A stretch of 64,000 bases of DNA from Bacteroidia bacterium (GCA_020635905.1 JACJYV010000006.1:682001-746000); one strand, 5' to 3'; positions 28,601 through 36,043 are shown, numbered from the stretch's first letter. The notes: generated by a model from the sequence alone, not told the origin. Made by a program: numbers and translations.

Positions 28601-31600
28601 TGGCCGGGATCGTTACTGACTGTGATATTGGCCGGGCAAACAATGGCAGGAGCAGCCCCGGAAACCTGAACCGTGAAGGAGCAGGATGCGGTATTCCCGG
28701 AACCGTCTGTGACGGTGAAGGTATTGGTGGTCGTACCGATCGGGAAGGTTGAGCCACTGGCCAGACCTGCAGTCTGAGCCACGCTGAATCCGGGACAGTT
28801 GTCACTGCCTGAGGGAGTAGCGAAGGTTGCAGCCGCACCTGCCGCACTGGTCGCAATCAGAGTCTGATTGGAAGGACAGGTGATGGTGGGATCAATATTA
28901 TCGATAACCGTTACATCAAAACTGCAGGTAACCGAATTTCCTGAGGGATCGGTTGCAGAATAGGTGTTGGTGGTGGTACCCAGTGGGAAGGATCCGCCCG
29001 AGGCAATTCCATTTACCAGAGAGATGGTCGGTGAGCCGCAATTATCTGTTCCTGTGACCGTGTAGCCGACCTGAGCATCGCAGGTGGCAGAACCTCCGTT
29101 GTACAGGTTGAAATTGCGGATACATCCGTTAAAGGCTTTTGCATTGCTGAAATCGTTGGTGGTGAAATTCAGGTTCCCTCCGGTTGACAAAGCGCCGGTA
29201 TTGAAGCTGCCTACCTGAGTACCATTCAGATACAGGGTAGCAACTCCGCCGGAGAAGGAAACTTTTCCGGTGTACCAGACATTGGTGGTCAGGGTGGTAG
29301 TGGAGAATGCTGTATTGGAATTATTATACTTGATTCCCATCAAACCTGTGGGAGATACATAAATCCCCAGCCAACGCCATCCGCTGCCTCCGATTACAAC
29401 CGGGTATCCGGGATTGGAAGCAGGCAAAGCGCTGAGTCTGAAATCAACTTCGAAAGTAAAATTATTGGTATTGAGGCTGCCGAAGTTGGGGAATAATACG
29501 TTCTGACCTCCCACATCATTTTGGTAAATTCCATTCTGGCAAAGCGGGTTGCCTGAAGTGGGCACTGAAGGAGGAGTTGGATTTCCGGTGAGGTTAGCTG
29601 CTGCAAATGAATTATTCGCTTCAGTCAGATTGGTCAGCAATGGATAACTGGCCAGCAACGTGCCGGAAGATACATTCGTGGTGATGTTGGCCGGACAGGT
29701 AATGGTGGGATTCTCATTGTCAATCACGGTCACGGTAAATGAGCAACTGGTACTGCCCACCGCATTGGTGGCAGTTGCAGTCACGGTGGTGGTTCCCACG
29801 TTGAAAGAGCTGCCGGGATTTTGAGAATAGGTAATGGTTGAAGGTGGAATACCCACGTTATCAGTGGCAGCAAAGGTTACTGTATTGCTGCACTGACCGG
29901 GAGCGTTGAATACCGAGATATTGGACGGACAGACAATTTGGGGTGCCAGACCAGAAACATTCACGGTGAAGGAGCAGGAGGCGGTGTGGCCGTTGGCATC
30001 CGTGACGGTGAAGGTATTGGTGGTGGTGCCGATCGGGAAGGTTGATCCGCTGCTCAGACCTGCGGTCTGGCTGGTGAGGGCACCCGGACAATTGTCCGAT
30101 CCGCTGGGAGCGGTATAAGTTGCCACGGCACCAGCAGCGCTGGTGGCAGTCAGGGTCTGATTGGCAGGACAGCTGATAGTGGGATTCTCTGCATCAATCA
30201 CGGTGACGCTAAAGGAGCAGGAAGCCGTATTTCCACTGGCATCCATGCCGGTGAAGTTGTTGTTGGTGGTACCCACACTGAAGAAGGTACCGCTGGCACC
30301 GCCAGCAGTCTGGCTGATAGAAGGACCAGACTGATAGGATATGGTAGCCAGGCCGTTTCCGGATTGAGTTCCCTGGGTATGAATCACATTGGTTGCGGTG
30401 GCAATGGTGTAAGAGCTTCCGCCGCCGCCTGCACCCAGACCGCCGCCGCCGCCACCGTACCAGCCGCCGCCGCCACCGGCGGCCCCGGCAGGACCTCCGC
30501 AGCTTGCGCTGTTGCTGTTGCCGCCCTGGCCAAAAGTACCCGCAGTTGCATTACAGGTACACCCCCAGTCACCAGCTGCTCCGCCTCCGCTTTGGTCTCC
30601 ACCCAATCCACTGGGAGGGCAATTACAAATTAAACCCTGCTCTCCCTGGGCCCCAATCAAACCTCCGCCTGCTCCACCAAAGAGGGGATTACAGTTACAT
30701 CCGTCGGAACCGCCGCCGCCGCCGCCGCCTGCAACCAGGATGCGGTCATTGAGGCTCACGCCATTCAGGCGGATGTCAGTGGCTCCGCCACCTCCACCAC
30801 CTCCGTAGTAGGTATATTGGGATTCATTCAGGGCATTACCTCCTCCATTGAACCCTCCAGCTGCAGATCCATTCACATCGTCGCCGCCTTTTCCTCCCAC
30901 ATAAATTGAAAGCACATCGCCGGGCACCACAGAAACCGTGGCCTGAACCCGGCCGCCAAGGCCGCCTGGCTTATTTGTCCCACTGCTGCACCCAATCGGG
31001 CTGGTTCCTCCCTGGGCCCCAAAGAGATCCACATTGATGGAGAAAACCCCGGCCGGAACAGTCCAGGTCTGGACACTGCCCGTATAGTTGAAAGTCTGAG
31101 ATCCGTTTCCACCGCCAGAGCAGTTGTCGGTCACAGTCGGAGCGGTATAAGTCACGTTGGCGCCGCACTGACCTGCATCGTTATTTACCGTGATATTTGC
31201 CGGACAAGTAACCACAGGTGCCTGAACGTCCACCACGGTCACATTGAAGGAGCAGGTGCTGGTATTGCCCACGGCGTCTGTTGCCACAAAAGTATTGATG
31301 GTAGTTCCCAGCGGGAAGACGGCGTTGTGGCCAAGTCCGGCGGTTTGATCTATTCTGACTCCACCTTCCAGTTCGAGTACGTGACGGAGATTCAGGCCAC
31401 CACTTGGGCGGTCATTCCACAATCCCGAGGTGTACATGTGAAGATAATCTTCATTGCCTGCGTTATTGGGCTCACCTGTATTCCAGTTGGTGTAGGTAAC
31501 GGGTTCGCAGGTTTCCCAAACAAAAGTTCCTTCGACCACTTCGTCCGTAAAGCCCAGCCAGATATCGCCGCTGGTTCCATTCAGGAGAAAGCTGTTTTCA

Positions 31601-32826
31601 GCAGAGCTGCCTACAGTTGCAACGTGTCCGCCTGCGGCAATGGCCTGAGCCCGGGCCGTCAGGTAATCGGTGCCCGAGTTGGAAACATAATAATAATTAC
31701 CACCAAAGGTGCCAATAAAGGTATAGCCCGCAGGAGTCAAAGGAGCATTATCGTCTGAACCAGTCACTTTGGGATAACAAACCCGGGCACTGCAATTATT
31801 GGGATCGTTATTCACGGTAATATCTGACGGACAGGTAATGGAAGGAGGCACCAGGTCCGCAATGGAAAGGGCAAAGGGCGAAAAGTTATTCCAGCCCGAT
31901 TTGCTGATACCGCTCATACCAAAGCCAGTGACCGCGGTGGTGGGATTCATATCTTCCCAGCGGGGCTGGCCCTGCCAATGCACCATATTGGTAAAATTAC
32001 CGTCTGTACCCGGATCGAAATAAATGGAAACATCCGCAGGATTGGATCCGGAGGTGCGGGTAATCTGATGATAAAACTGATCGTTAATGGCAATCTGAGA
32101 CCCATCGTTGACGCTGCGCGGATATCCCTCTGCATTGGGATCCACGTTGGCCATTCTCACCTCATAAGTCTGGGTGGAGCTTACGCTGGGGGTGACTTCC
32201 ACGGGACGGAATCTGCCTGCCGCCCCAACCGGAAATACATAAGTGGATACAGCTGCCGTGACCCGCGACACGCCTCCGTTAAGCAAACTGCTGATGAAAC
32301 CTGTGGTCCAGGTGATGGCACCCGTGGCCGGATTCACCATGTAGATGGTGTACACATCCGTGGCAAGCTCCCGGTCATTGAGAGCCAGGGTATTGGTCAC
32401 AGTTGCATCCACCGCCAGGGTTTTCACCCCACTTCCCTGAAGAGTCAGGTTGTTGAAGGTGGTGGATGTGCTGCCGCCGATGGTTTCGTTACCACCGCTG
32501 AGCACCACCGTACCCGAACTGCCGTTAATGAGGCCGTTGGCATTATTGATCCAGTTGCCCTTGATGTCCACGGTTCCACCGTTGTCCATCCCGCCCGAGT
32601 TGTCGATCACGACCCCTCCGTCGGTATTGAAAAAGGTGCCGCCGGGAATGTTGATCACGGCGTTGTCCACGTTCACTTCCTGGGCGAAAGTTGCGCCAAA
32701 TGGGGAAAGGAACAAAATAGAAAGACAGATGGCCAGCAATCCAGCGGATTTGGAAAGGCGGGCCCTGGATACTGTCAGGATGGAGTTGAATAACGATCTC
32801 ATCATTTTATGCAGATTTATTTCCAA
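16684..32826 (-). CDS. 5,380-residue HYR/SprB-repeat surface protein with T9SS tail
   Basis: The signal peptide ends at FGATFAQ (residue 49). Head (about 50-330) is related to the whole of the 32807-33766 product. Then: a HYR repeat interrupted by a C-type-lectin-like domain (31750-31360; NTGEPNNAGNED, WND), an ALK/LTK-like glycine-rich domain (31110-30370), HYR repeats, LamG-like folds (29670-29090 and 27540-26900) around a jelly-roll-like part (28340-27890), the QQLDQS module (25630-25200), nine 261-bp units, a lamin-tail-like module (22170-21560), shorter HYR units, a second lamin-tail-like module (20880-20320), six 261-bp units, four or five SprB repeats (18520-17460; CGYNISCNG, GTYNVTATD), a Cys-rich part, and a T9SS type A tail (about 16940-16684; FEAFPNPFEEKTTLRF, ending YRKLILVR). 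Inference: T9SS-exported adhesin. Its start overlaps the preceding gene by 20 bases, suggesting coupled translation. Confidence 0.93.
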   Translation of the reverse strand: MEINLHKMMRSLFNSILTVSRARLSKSAGLLAICLSILFLSPFGATFAQEVNVDNAVINIPGGTFFNTDGGVVIDNSGGMDNGGTVDIKGNWINNANGLINGSSGTVVLSGGNETIGGSTSTTFNNLTLQGSGVKTLAVDATVTNTLALNDRELATDVYTIYMVNPATGAITWTTGFISSLLNGGVSRVTAAVSTYVFPVGAAGRFRPVEVTPSVSSTQTYEVRMANVDPNAEGYPRSVNDGSQIAINDQFYHQITRTSGSNPADVSIYFDPGTDGNFTNMVHWQGQPRWEDMNPTTAVTGFGMSGISKSGWNNFSPFALSIADLVPPSITCPSDITVNNDPNNCSARVCYPKVTGSDDNAPLTPAGYTFIGTFGGNYYYVSNSGTDYLTARAQAIAAGGHVATVGSSAENSFLLNGTSGDIWLGFTDEVVEGTFVWETCEPVTYTNWNTGEPNNAGNEDYLHMYTSGLWNDRPSGGLNLRHVLELEGGVRIDQTAGLGHNAVFPLGTTINTFVATDAVGNTSTCSFNVTVVDVQAPVVTCPANITVNNDAGQCGANVTYTAPTVTDNCSGGGNGSQTFNYTGSVQTWTVPAGVFSINVDLFGAQGGTSPIGCSSGTNKPGGLGGRVQATVSVVPGDVLSIYVGGKGGDDVNGSAAGGFNGGGNALNESQYTYYGGGGGGGATDIRLNGVSLNDRILVAGGGGGGGSDGCNCNPLFGGAGGGLIGAQGEQGLICNCPPSGLGGDQSGGGAAGDWGCTCNATAGTFGQGGNSNSASCGGPAGAAGGGGGWYGGGGGGLGAGGGGSSYTIATATNVIHTQGTQSGNGLATISYQSGPSISQTAGGASGTFFSVGTTNNNFTGMDASGNTASCSFSVTVIDAENPTISCPANQTLTATSAAGAVATYTAPSGSDNCPGALTSQTAGLSSGSTFPIGTTTNTFTVTDANGHTASCSFTVNVSGLAPQIVCPSNISVFNAPGQCSNTVTFAATDNVGIPPSTITYSQNPGSSFNVGTTTVTATATNAVGSTSCSFTVTVIDNENPTITCPANITTNVSSGTLLASYPLLTNLTEANNSFAAANLTGNPTPPSVPTSGNPLCQNGIYQNDVGGQNVLFPNFGSLNTNNFTFEVDFRLSALPASNPGYPVVIGGSGWRWLGIYVSPTGLMGIKYNNSNTAFSTTTLTTNVWYTGKVSFSGGVATLYLNGTQVGSFNTGALSTGGNLNFTTNDFSNAKAFNGCIRNFNLYNGGSATCDAQVGYTVTGTDNCGSPTISLVNGIASGGSFPLGTTTNTYSATDPSGNSVTCSFDVTVIDNIDPTITCPSNQTLIATSAAGAAATFATPSGSDNCPGFSVAQTAGLASGSTFPIGTTTNTFTVTDGSGNTASCSFTVQVSGAAPAIVCPANITVSNDPGQCSTAVTFSASDPAGIPPSTITYSNAPGSVFQIGTTTVTATATNAVGSSNCSFTITVVDNEAPSAVCQNVTVQLDASGEAELGNFTNSSVLFSEDWESYPASGGTTSVPNWNVLAGNVDIFSAPSYTAMAGGKAVDLDGTNASATIETQASFNLVAGQTYLLHFEQANNGFNNSTDNRVLVTVGNYSEEFVSPTDLGVEEFCHQIVLQPTSNQTVKIRFQELGTSSSGGTIIDNISLTEVTGSLAIDGGSSDNCGPVTLSTSQSCFSCEDVGPNSVILTVTDASGNTSTCTATVTVEDNIPPVALCQDVTVQLDASGNGSITAQAVDNGSNDACGIQSLSVNPNTFNCSNVTSSSQNFAIDLDASVDQVTIPNNSAYEFTTGTVEAWLMPRANGNNRAYASMRTTVGGTGTRWSLHLNEAANSIGLWNGSSFQTIGFNFVPNTWYHVAAVMTTSNTQVFVNGISIGFTGNGLNAGALGKPLVIGSPNDPGYTHEHFDGMVDDFRVWNDARTQSEISANMNACLSGSEANLVACFRMDEGTGTTIGDLSPVGATGTLIDNAFFNTPSSAPSCATGNAVTLTVTDNNGNTNTCSANVTVEDNIAPVALCQNLTVQLDASGNASITAQDVNNGSSDACGIASLSISQSTFTCQNITTNNVVTLSVTDNNGNSSTCTGTISILDTVPPVAVCQNITIQLDNNGNASITAQDIDNGSTDACGISGYASSQVAFDCDDINTSPNQVTLTVTDVNGNSSTCTSGVTVEDQIPPLALCQDITVSLDATGNVSIAGGQVDGGSVDNCTIQFITVSPPNTFDCNNIGANVVTLAVVDVNNNYSICTANVTIEDNTPPVAICKDITVQLSSGGTVSIAGQDVDNSSTDACGIQSYAVSPSSFDCSDQGSNSVTLTVTDVNGNSSTCNANVRVEDNVDPVAICQDVTVQLDANGNASTTAQAVDNGSNDACGIVSLSLDVTSFDCSDLGANTVTLTVTDGSTTGGGGGGGGQQLDQSQTTTTTRKATLWQSFTAGVTGQLTQIDLIMHASSTTNTKNLNIYAGAGTGGTQLSGPQTLTFSTNSVFESFTLSTPIPVVAGQVYTISLVGFTSTRISYAAGTNPYAGGEMDVVGGLDDLAFRTYVTTTGGSNGNSPNTATCTATVTVQDNIPPTISCPPTQNLIATSAAGATATFTNPVGTDNCPSTTAQTAGLPSGSTFPIGSTTNTFTVTDASGNTASCSFDINVVGVPPAIVCPADITVNTTTGQCDGVATYIATDPVGIPASTITYTIAPGSTFPLGSTTVTATATNSVGSSSCSFIVTVEDHEAPVALCQDMTIQLSAGTNNGDGSASITATQVDNGSNDACGIASLVLDNTSFDCSDVSTSPNTVTLTVTDNNGNQSTCTAGITVEDNVPPVALCQDLTIQLSAGTNNGDGAASITPQQVEIGSSDNCSVANLALDNTSFDCSDVSTSPNTVTLTVTDVNGNQSTCTAGITVQDNVPPVALCQDLTIQLSAGTNNGDGAASITPQQVDNGSSDNCTVASLALDNSSFDCSDVSTSPNTVTLTVTDVNGNQSTCTAGITVEDNVPPVALCQDLTIQLSAGTNNGDGAASITPQQVDNGSSDNCSVANLALDNTSFDCSDVSTSPNTVTLTVTDVNGNQSTCTAGITVEDNVPPVALCQDLTIQLSAGTNNGDGAASITPQQVDNGSSDNCSVASLSLDNTSFNCSDVSTSPNTVTLTVTDVNGNQSTCTAGITVEDNVPPVAICQNLTIQLSAGTNNGDGAASITAQQVDNGSSDNCTVASLALDNTNFDCADVSTSPNTVTLTVTDVNGNQSTCTAGITVEDNVPPVALCLDLTIQLSAGTNNGDGAASITPQQVDNGSSDNCSVANLALDNTSFDCSDVSTSPNTVTLTVTDVNGNQSTCTAGITVEDNVPPVALCQNLTIQLSSGTNNGDGAASITPQQVDNGSSDNCSVANLALDNTSFDCSDVSTSPNTVTLTVTDVNGNQSTCTAGITVEDNVPPVALCQNLTIQLSAGTNNGDGAASITPQQVDNGSSDNCSVANLSLDNTSFDCSDVSTSPNTVTLTVTDVNGNQSTCTAGITVQDNVPPVALCQNVTVQLNASGNGSITPQQVNNGSSDNCTVASLSLDQTTFNCSNVVSGSGPQGDLFISEYIEGSGNNKCIEIYNGTGAAVNLSGYSLLTYFNGSGSIGSTIALSGTVNNGDVFVVCNSLAGAPFLAQADQTTPGSGTASLTHNGNDAIVLTHNGTPIDIFGRIGENPGTAWTQGGNSTVDHTLVRVPSVTAGNTSNTSLFPALGTEWTQFPNNTATQLGSHTANSSNNNSNGPTVTLTVTDVNGNQSTCTATVTVLDQVPPVALCQNVTVQLDANGNGSTTASAVNNGSNDACGIQSLSLSQTSFTCSSVGANPVTLTVTDNNGNVSICSANVQVQDNVPPVALCQNVTVQLNASGNGNTTASAVNNGSNDACGIQSLSLSQTSFNCSNVGANPVTLTVTDNNGNVSTCSANVQVEDNVPPVALCQDVTVQLDANGNGSTTANAINNGSNDACGIQSLSISNSTFDCSNVSALLQTSSLIISEYVEGSGLTKYVEIYNGTGSAVNLANYSLRLYANGSATPTTVSSLAAGGTLASGQTVVFANSGATAYTGTSFPIAAVNWNGNDAFDLFNTLTSQQVDIFGQIGFDPGTQWSVGGNVTADQTLRRRSNVSSGNTVNGAGFPTLGTEWNSFANNTVSGLGTHSLTNNVVLTVTDNNGNQSTCTAGVTVEDNIAPVALCQDLTIQLNAGTNNGDGSASITPQQVDNGSNDACGIESLALNNTSFSCADVSTSPNTVTLTVTDVNGNQSTCTAGITVEDNVPPVALCQDLTIQLSAGTNNGDGAASITPQQVDNGSSDNCSVANLALDNTSFDCSDVSTSPNTVTLTVTDVNGNQSTCTAGITVEDNVPPVALCQDLTIQLSAGTNNGDGAASITPQQVDNGSSDNCTVASLALNNTSFSCADVSTSPNTVTLTVTDVNGNQTTCTAGITVEDNVPPVALCQDLTIQLSAGTNNGDGSASITPQQVDNGSSDNCTVASLALDNTSFSCSDVSTSPNTVALTVTDVNGNQSTCTTGITVEDNVPPVALCQDLTIQLSAGTNNGDGAASITPQQVDNGSSDNCSVANLALDNTSFDCSDVSTSPNTVTLTVTDVNGNQSTCTAGITVEDNVPPVAICQDLTIQLSAGTNNGDGAASITPQQVDNGSSDNCTVASLALDNTSFDCSDVSTSPNTVTLTVTDVNGNQSTCTAGITVEDNVPPVALCQDLTINTDSTGLVAITPQQIDNGSSDNCTVASLAVNPNTFDCNDKGQNPVVLTVTDVNGNVSTCNATVTVTNDPLVCSTASPTFACGYNISCNGQTDGQATVSVTGGCLPYTYLWTDGQLTSTAINLAAGTYSVTVTDGVGDQTTCTITLTEPAQLVDGFSIPTFACGYNVSCNGASDGSIDYSLSGGCQPYTYSWTGPNGYTFSGQDPQNITAGTYNVTATDQNGCFVTNSFTLTEPALLNGSSVIPTYACGYNISCNGNSDGSIDYSMTGGCQPYSYSWSGPNGFTATSQDISNLVAGTYNVTTTDANGCSLTESFTLTQPAVMQITSLVPSVFAGGYNIGCNGGANGKITVNIAGGASCQAYTVTLSGPVSGTQTGGTPRIFTGLTAGTYTVTVTDANGCTDVSTITLTQAPPLSVDAGVDRLVILNTPFLCPTITAIPTGGVAPYSYYWFRLPSPLPFLNGQTMIDCPTTTTTYVVRIKDANSCVAFDTVVVNVIQRNAVGNPDCDTLGFKFCFFETCTDTCIRTGNVIDSLASYTIQGNCLGDCDNCGPCANQGSKVAMPEEDGQGNSAASAEFLTGEPTFEAFPNPFEEKTTLRFTLPKADQVTVLVFDLRGELVGTLFDGQVEANERTEVTFQPEHVTEGVYISKLVTGSGAVFYRKLILVR
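18734..20299 (-). repeat. 261-bp tandem HYR array, six units (distal)
   Basis: Six 261-bp units between the SprB region and the second lamin-tail-like module; 20300 minus 18734 is exactly 6 x 261. Within units the sequence is highly similar, e.g. GTGTTCGGGCTGGTGCTTAC recurs nearly unchanged. The same site in the gene at 1-12909 has a single unit. Confidence 0.88.
22334..24682 (-). repeat. 261-bp tandem HYR array, nine units (proximal)
   Basis: Unit marks run from 22334 to 24422 in 261-bp steps, giving nine units. The consensus protein unit holds CQDLTIQLSAGTNNGDGAAS, then DNGSSDNC, DNTSFDCSDVSTSPNTVTLT and GNQSTCTAGITVEDN, with four cysteines. The neighbouring giant has five units at the same site. 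Confidence 0.88.
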
Positions 32827-33766
32827 GTAAAGGAGATGCTAAAAAAGAAGACGCGGTAACTGAAATAATTTCCAGTTGCCGCGTCTGCAGGGGGGTATCA
32901 ACCTGAATGGTTGAATATTGCACCAGTGTTTCAGGGTTCAGCTGAATGGCCGTTCCTTCACTGGCAAAATTAAAGTTAATTTCTTCATGATTCCCGTGGT
33001 GGTAGATGCTTTGCAGAATTCCCCTTAACTGAGAACGGGATTCCTGAAATGCACTTCCGGGATTATTTGTTGCAAGGTTGCACCTTGCCATTTCTGTTCT
33101 GGTTGTGTAACTGCCGGGAGCGGAAATGGAGGAAATTGTTTCCTGGGTTCCGGCTGAAACTCCGGCAAAGGACAGAAGATCGGACCCATTTCCCGAAAAC
33201 GGAAAAGAACCGTTTCTCCAGGTCAGTTTCTTTTGGGGAGAATTGATGTCCTGCAGGCTTTGAGCATTGGCCCAGGCAAGATCAAACCGGGAAACCTGAT
33301 TCAGCACAAAGGCATGTTCACCAGTCAGCAACTGGCACTGTATGGCGGTAAAGTTTCCACTCACTTCAATATCAGCCAGTAATTCTTTTGTCCCCGAACC
33401 TTCGAGCTTCAGGTGATGAAAGCGGGTGGGATTTTCTCCCCCAATCCGCTGATCCTCTCCGTTCAGAACCACGGTTCCCTGACTTTCAGGTAACAACCCG
33501 GCCCCGTCATTGATCCAGTCGCCTTTCAGTTCGATGATTCCCTGATTGGCAACAGAGCCCGCATTCTGCAGGGTAATTCCCCCATCTGTGGAAATGACCG
33601 CAGAGCCTGAAATGCTGATTACTGCATTGGAAACCGTAATTTCCTGGGCAAAGAGAGCGCCAGGCAAAATCAATACAGCCCAACACAGGCTCCAAAGGCT
33701 CCGCCAATTGAGGGTGTTCCCCACCATTGGTCTGGCCTTCAGAGATATGTTGGTAAAAGCGTTCAT
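32807..33766 (-). CDS. stand-alone head-domain protein, truncated paralog of the giant's N-terminus
   Basis: 319 residues. The signal peptide ends at PGALFAQ (about 41). The rest parallels the head of the following giant: EITVSNAVISISG against EVNVDNAVINIPG, STDGGITLQNAGSVANQG against NTDGGVVIDNSGGMDNGG, KGDWINDGAGLL against KGNWINNANGLI, and QRIGGENPTRFHHLKLEGSG against ETIGGSTSTTFNNLTLQGSG. No HYR repeats, SprB repeats or T9SS tail are present. Its stop overlaps the giant's start by 20 bases, and it begins 32 bases after the collagen-like gene at 33799. It may be a remnant of a truncated giant or a working soluble head; the intact reading frame and signal peptide favour a working gene. Confidence 0.85.
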   Translation of the reverse strand: MNAFTNISLKARPMVGNTLNWRSLWSLCWAVLILPGALFAQEITVSNAVISISGSAVISTDGGITLQNAGSVANQGIIELKGDWINDGAGLLPESQGTVVLNGEDQRIGGENPTRFHHLKLEGSGTKELLADIEVSGNFTAIQCQLLTGEHAFVLNQVSRFDLAWANAQSLQDINSPQKKLTWRNGSFPFSGNGSDLLSFAGVSAGTQETISSISAPGSYTTRTEMARCNLATNNPGSAFQESRSQLRGILQSIYHHGNHEEINFNFASEGTAIQLNPETLVQYSTIQVDTPLQTRQLEIISVTASSFLASPLLGNKSA

Positions 33767-33798
33767 TTCAAGGGTTTCGGGTTCCTGTTATCTACTTA

Positions 33799-35805
33799 TT
33801 ATTTTTGCAATTTTTCAATGATAGCCTGCTGGGCATCAATCAGTTCGCGGAGTTCTTTGATCTGAGCCTGCTGCTCTTTCACGGCTTCCACCAGTACAGG
33901 AATTACTCCCTGATAATTGACGGCCTTCAGGTCTTTCTCCGTGTCATAGGAAACCAGATTTGGCAATACCTCTTCCACTTCCTGAGCGATGAATCCCGAC
34001 TGATTTTTGAGAGAGTTGGAATCATATTTCTTTCCTTCAGCAATCTCACCCTTCATGATGATTTCTTCCTTCCAGTCAAAGGTCACGCCCCTCAGCTTCA
34101 TAATCTTATCCAGGGCATTTTCGTAAGTCTGGACATTGCGCTTCATTCGCGAATCTGAGATGTTGTTATAGCTGCTGGCAAAGGTATTTCCACTTCCGTC
34201 GATGTACCAGCGCTCGGTCATGCCGTCTTCGTCCCACACTCTCAGCAACCTGCCGCCATCGCCAGGGCTCCAGATATCGGCCTGGTCTGCATCAGCATGG
34301 AAACCGCCACTTTCAAATCCGCTGTTTTCGATGTGAACCCCCCGGGAACCGTTGGAGGCGGAACCGAAGGCAAAACCTGCGGCCTGGCCGTAAAGGCCCA
34401 CGTCTGAGTTGCGGAAATCAGCCCCATAGGATCCGTTTCCATCATATGTGGAGTAAACGGATCCTGCATCCGTATTGAACTGCAGGGTTATCTGATTGTC
34501 GTTGTCGCGCATGTAAAACCAGTCGTCCACCCGCAACTCAGCCTGGCCGTTGGTACGGTAAAACTGGCCGTCGTAGAAGGTGGGTAATCCGTTATTCCAC
34601 TGCCCGAAATTGAAACTCGAGGAATTCATGCTTGCGTCAGCCTGCATCGTGGATGGGGTATGAACAGATTTACTGTTATAAGCCCGGATCCAGGTACCGT
34701 CGGTCATGTACCAACCGCCACCGTAAGTTCCGTTATACCAACCTGTATTGCCATAACTTCTGTGCCAGCCTGCGTCACCGTCAATGACAGTATTTCCATC
34801 CACATCAAATCCTCCGTCAGAACGGAACAAATAGGGTGTGTAGGTGCCGCTGCTAAATGCATTATCCTGATTGAGGCGCAGCCAGGAGTCGTTGGAGCGA
34901 ATGGCGTGTTTTCCGTTCAGGTAAATGTCTCCATTGACGGTCACGATCCGCATGCGCTCATTGACCCCATTGACATCCCGGAAAGAGTGATTCCCGTCGG
35001 CGGCGTAAAACAGCGTACTGCCATTGATTCCAAGCCCGTAACCGCCCCAAAGCTGAATTTTCAGCAGGTTGGAGGTGTTGGTGTTGGACCAGATAATCTG
35101 ATTATTACCGTTAATGGTAATGTTATTGGAGTTCATGTTGAGGGTGGTGGTGGCGGTATGGTTCCCGAGGTTGTCCACCGGTCCTGAAGGACCGGCTGGT
35201 CCCTGAGGGCCCTGGGGCCCTTGCGGGCCGGTTGCACCCGTGGCGCCGGTAGCGCCTGTTGGACCTGCAGGCCCTTGCGGTCCCTGGGGACCAATGGCTC
35301 CGGTCGCACCCGTGGCACCCGTGGGTCCGGCGGGTCCCTGGGGACCAATTGCACCGGTGGCGCCGGTAGCTCCCTGGGGACCGGCCGGGCCCTGAGGTCC
35401 AATAGCACCCGTGGCTCCCGTGGCACCTGTAGCGCCGGTCGGACCGGCGGGTCCTTGTGGGCCGGTGGCACCCGTTGCCCCGGTAGCACCAGTCGGGCCC
35501 TGGGGCCCGATGGCCTGCACCCAGGCTGTACCATTATAATACCAGAATCCGGAAGTCAGACCGTCGGTCTGATAAACGAGCAACCCCTGAGCCGGGGAAG
35601 CAATGGCCAATCTTTGGGCAGTAGTCATGCGGGGGGCCAGAAAACCTTTCACGGTCGAGACCACATCCAGCATGGCTGAAGGGTGGGCGGTTCCGTTGGT
35701 TCCGGCAATCCTGACTCCGTTTTGGCTAAAAAGCGGTGCCGTGGCCAGGAGGAAAAATCCCACCAGCGCAATTGAAGAAATCCTGTTGCTAAAATTAAAT
35801 CTCAT
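33799..35805 (-). CDS. collagen-like protein with Peptidase S74 chaperone C-terminus
   Basis: About 668 residues from the start at 35805, which gives the signal peptide MRFNFSNRISSIALVGFFLL...FSQ; in-frame ATGs lie at 35814 and 35841. After it come a conserved head (NGVRIAGTNGTAHPSAMLDV, LLVYQTDG, WYYNG), about 110 residues of Gly-X-Y triplets (GPQGPAGPTGATGAT), a beta-rich Asn/Gly shaft, and an intramolecular chaperone domain of the S74 family. The SDSRMKRNV motif starts about 119 residues from the end, followed by GFIAQEVEEVLP and a terminal coiled coil (EQQAQIKELRELIDAQQ). In known S74 proteins this domain trimerises the fibre and cuts itself off before the motif serine. A trimeric surface fibre is inferred. 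No T9SS tail is present. Confidence 0.9.
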   Translation of the reverse strand: MRFNFSNRISSIALVGFFLLATAPLFSQNGVRIAGTNGTAHPSAMLDVVSTVKGFLAPRMTTAQRLAIASPAQGLLVYQTDGLTSGFWYYNGTAWVQAIGPQGPTGATGATGATGPQGPAGPTGATGATGATGAIGPQGPAGPQGATGATGAIGPQGPAGPTGATGATGAIGPQGPQGPAGPTGATGATGATGPQGPQGPQGPAGPSGPVDNLGNHTATTTLNMNSNNITINGNNQIIWSNTNTSNLLKIQLWGGYGLGINGSTLFYAADGNHSFRDVNGVNERMRIVTVNGDIYLNGKHAIRSNDSWLRLNQDNAFSSGTYTPYLFRSDGGFDVDGNTVIDGDAGWHRSYGNTGWYNGTYGGGWYMTDGTWIRAYNSKSVHTPSTMQADASMNSSSFNFGQWNNGLPTFYDGQFYRTNGQAELRVDDWFYMRDNDNQITLQFNTDAGSVYSTYDGNGSYGADFRNSDVGLYGQAAGFAFGSASNGSRGVHIENSGFESGGFHADADQADIWSPGDGGRLLRVWDEDGMTERWYIDGSGNTFASSYNNISDSRMKRNVQTYENALDKIMKLRGVTFDWKEEIIMKGEIAEGKKYDSNSLKNQSGFIAQEVEEVLPNLVSYDTEKDLKAVNYQGVIPVLVEAVKEQQAQIKELRELIDAQQAIIEKLQK

Positions 35806-36043
35806 AGTTCCCATTGGTTTCAATTCGAAGAATACTCCCAAATTATCTCATGCCTTACGGGCAAAGATTGAATTCAGGGAAGTACAGACAGGAAACAATG
35901 AATGAGAAAATGCAGACATACCCGTATTACTCCCTGTTAATGGAATAATCGTCTGACATTACATCTGGAAAAAATCTCAGTTGGTTGAATTGCTCTCTCA
36001 TATCTGTTCTCGTCCTGAAAATATCACTAATTATTAATCTTTA

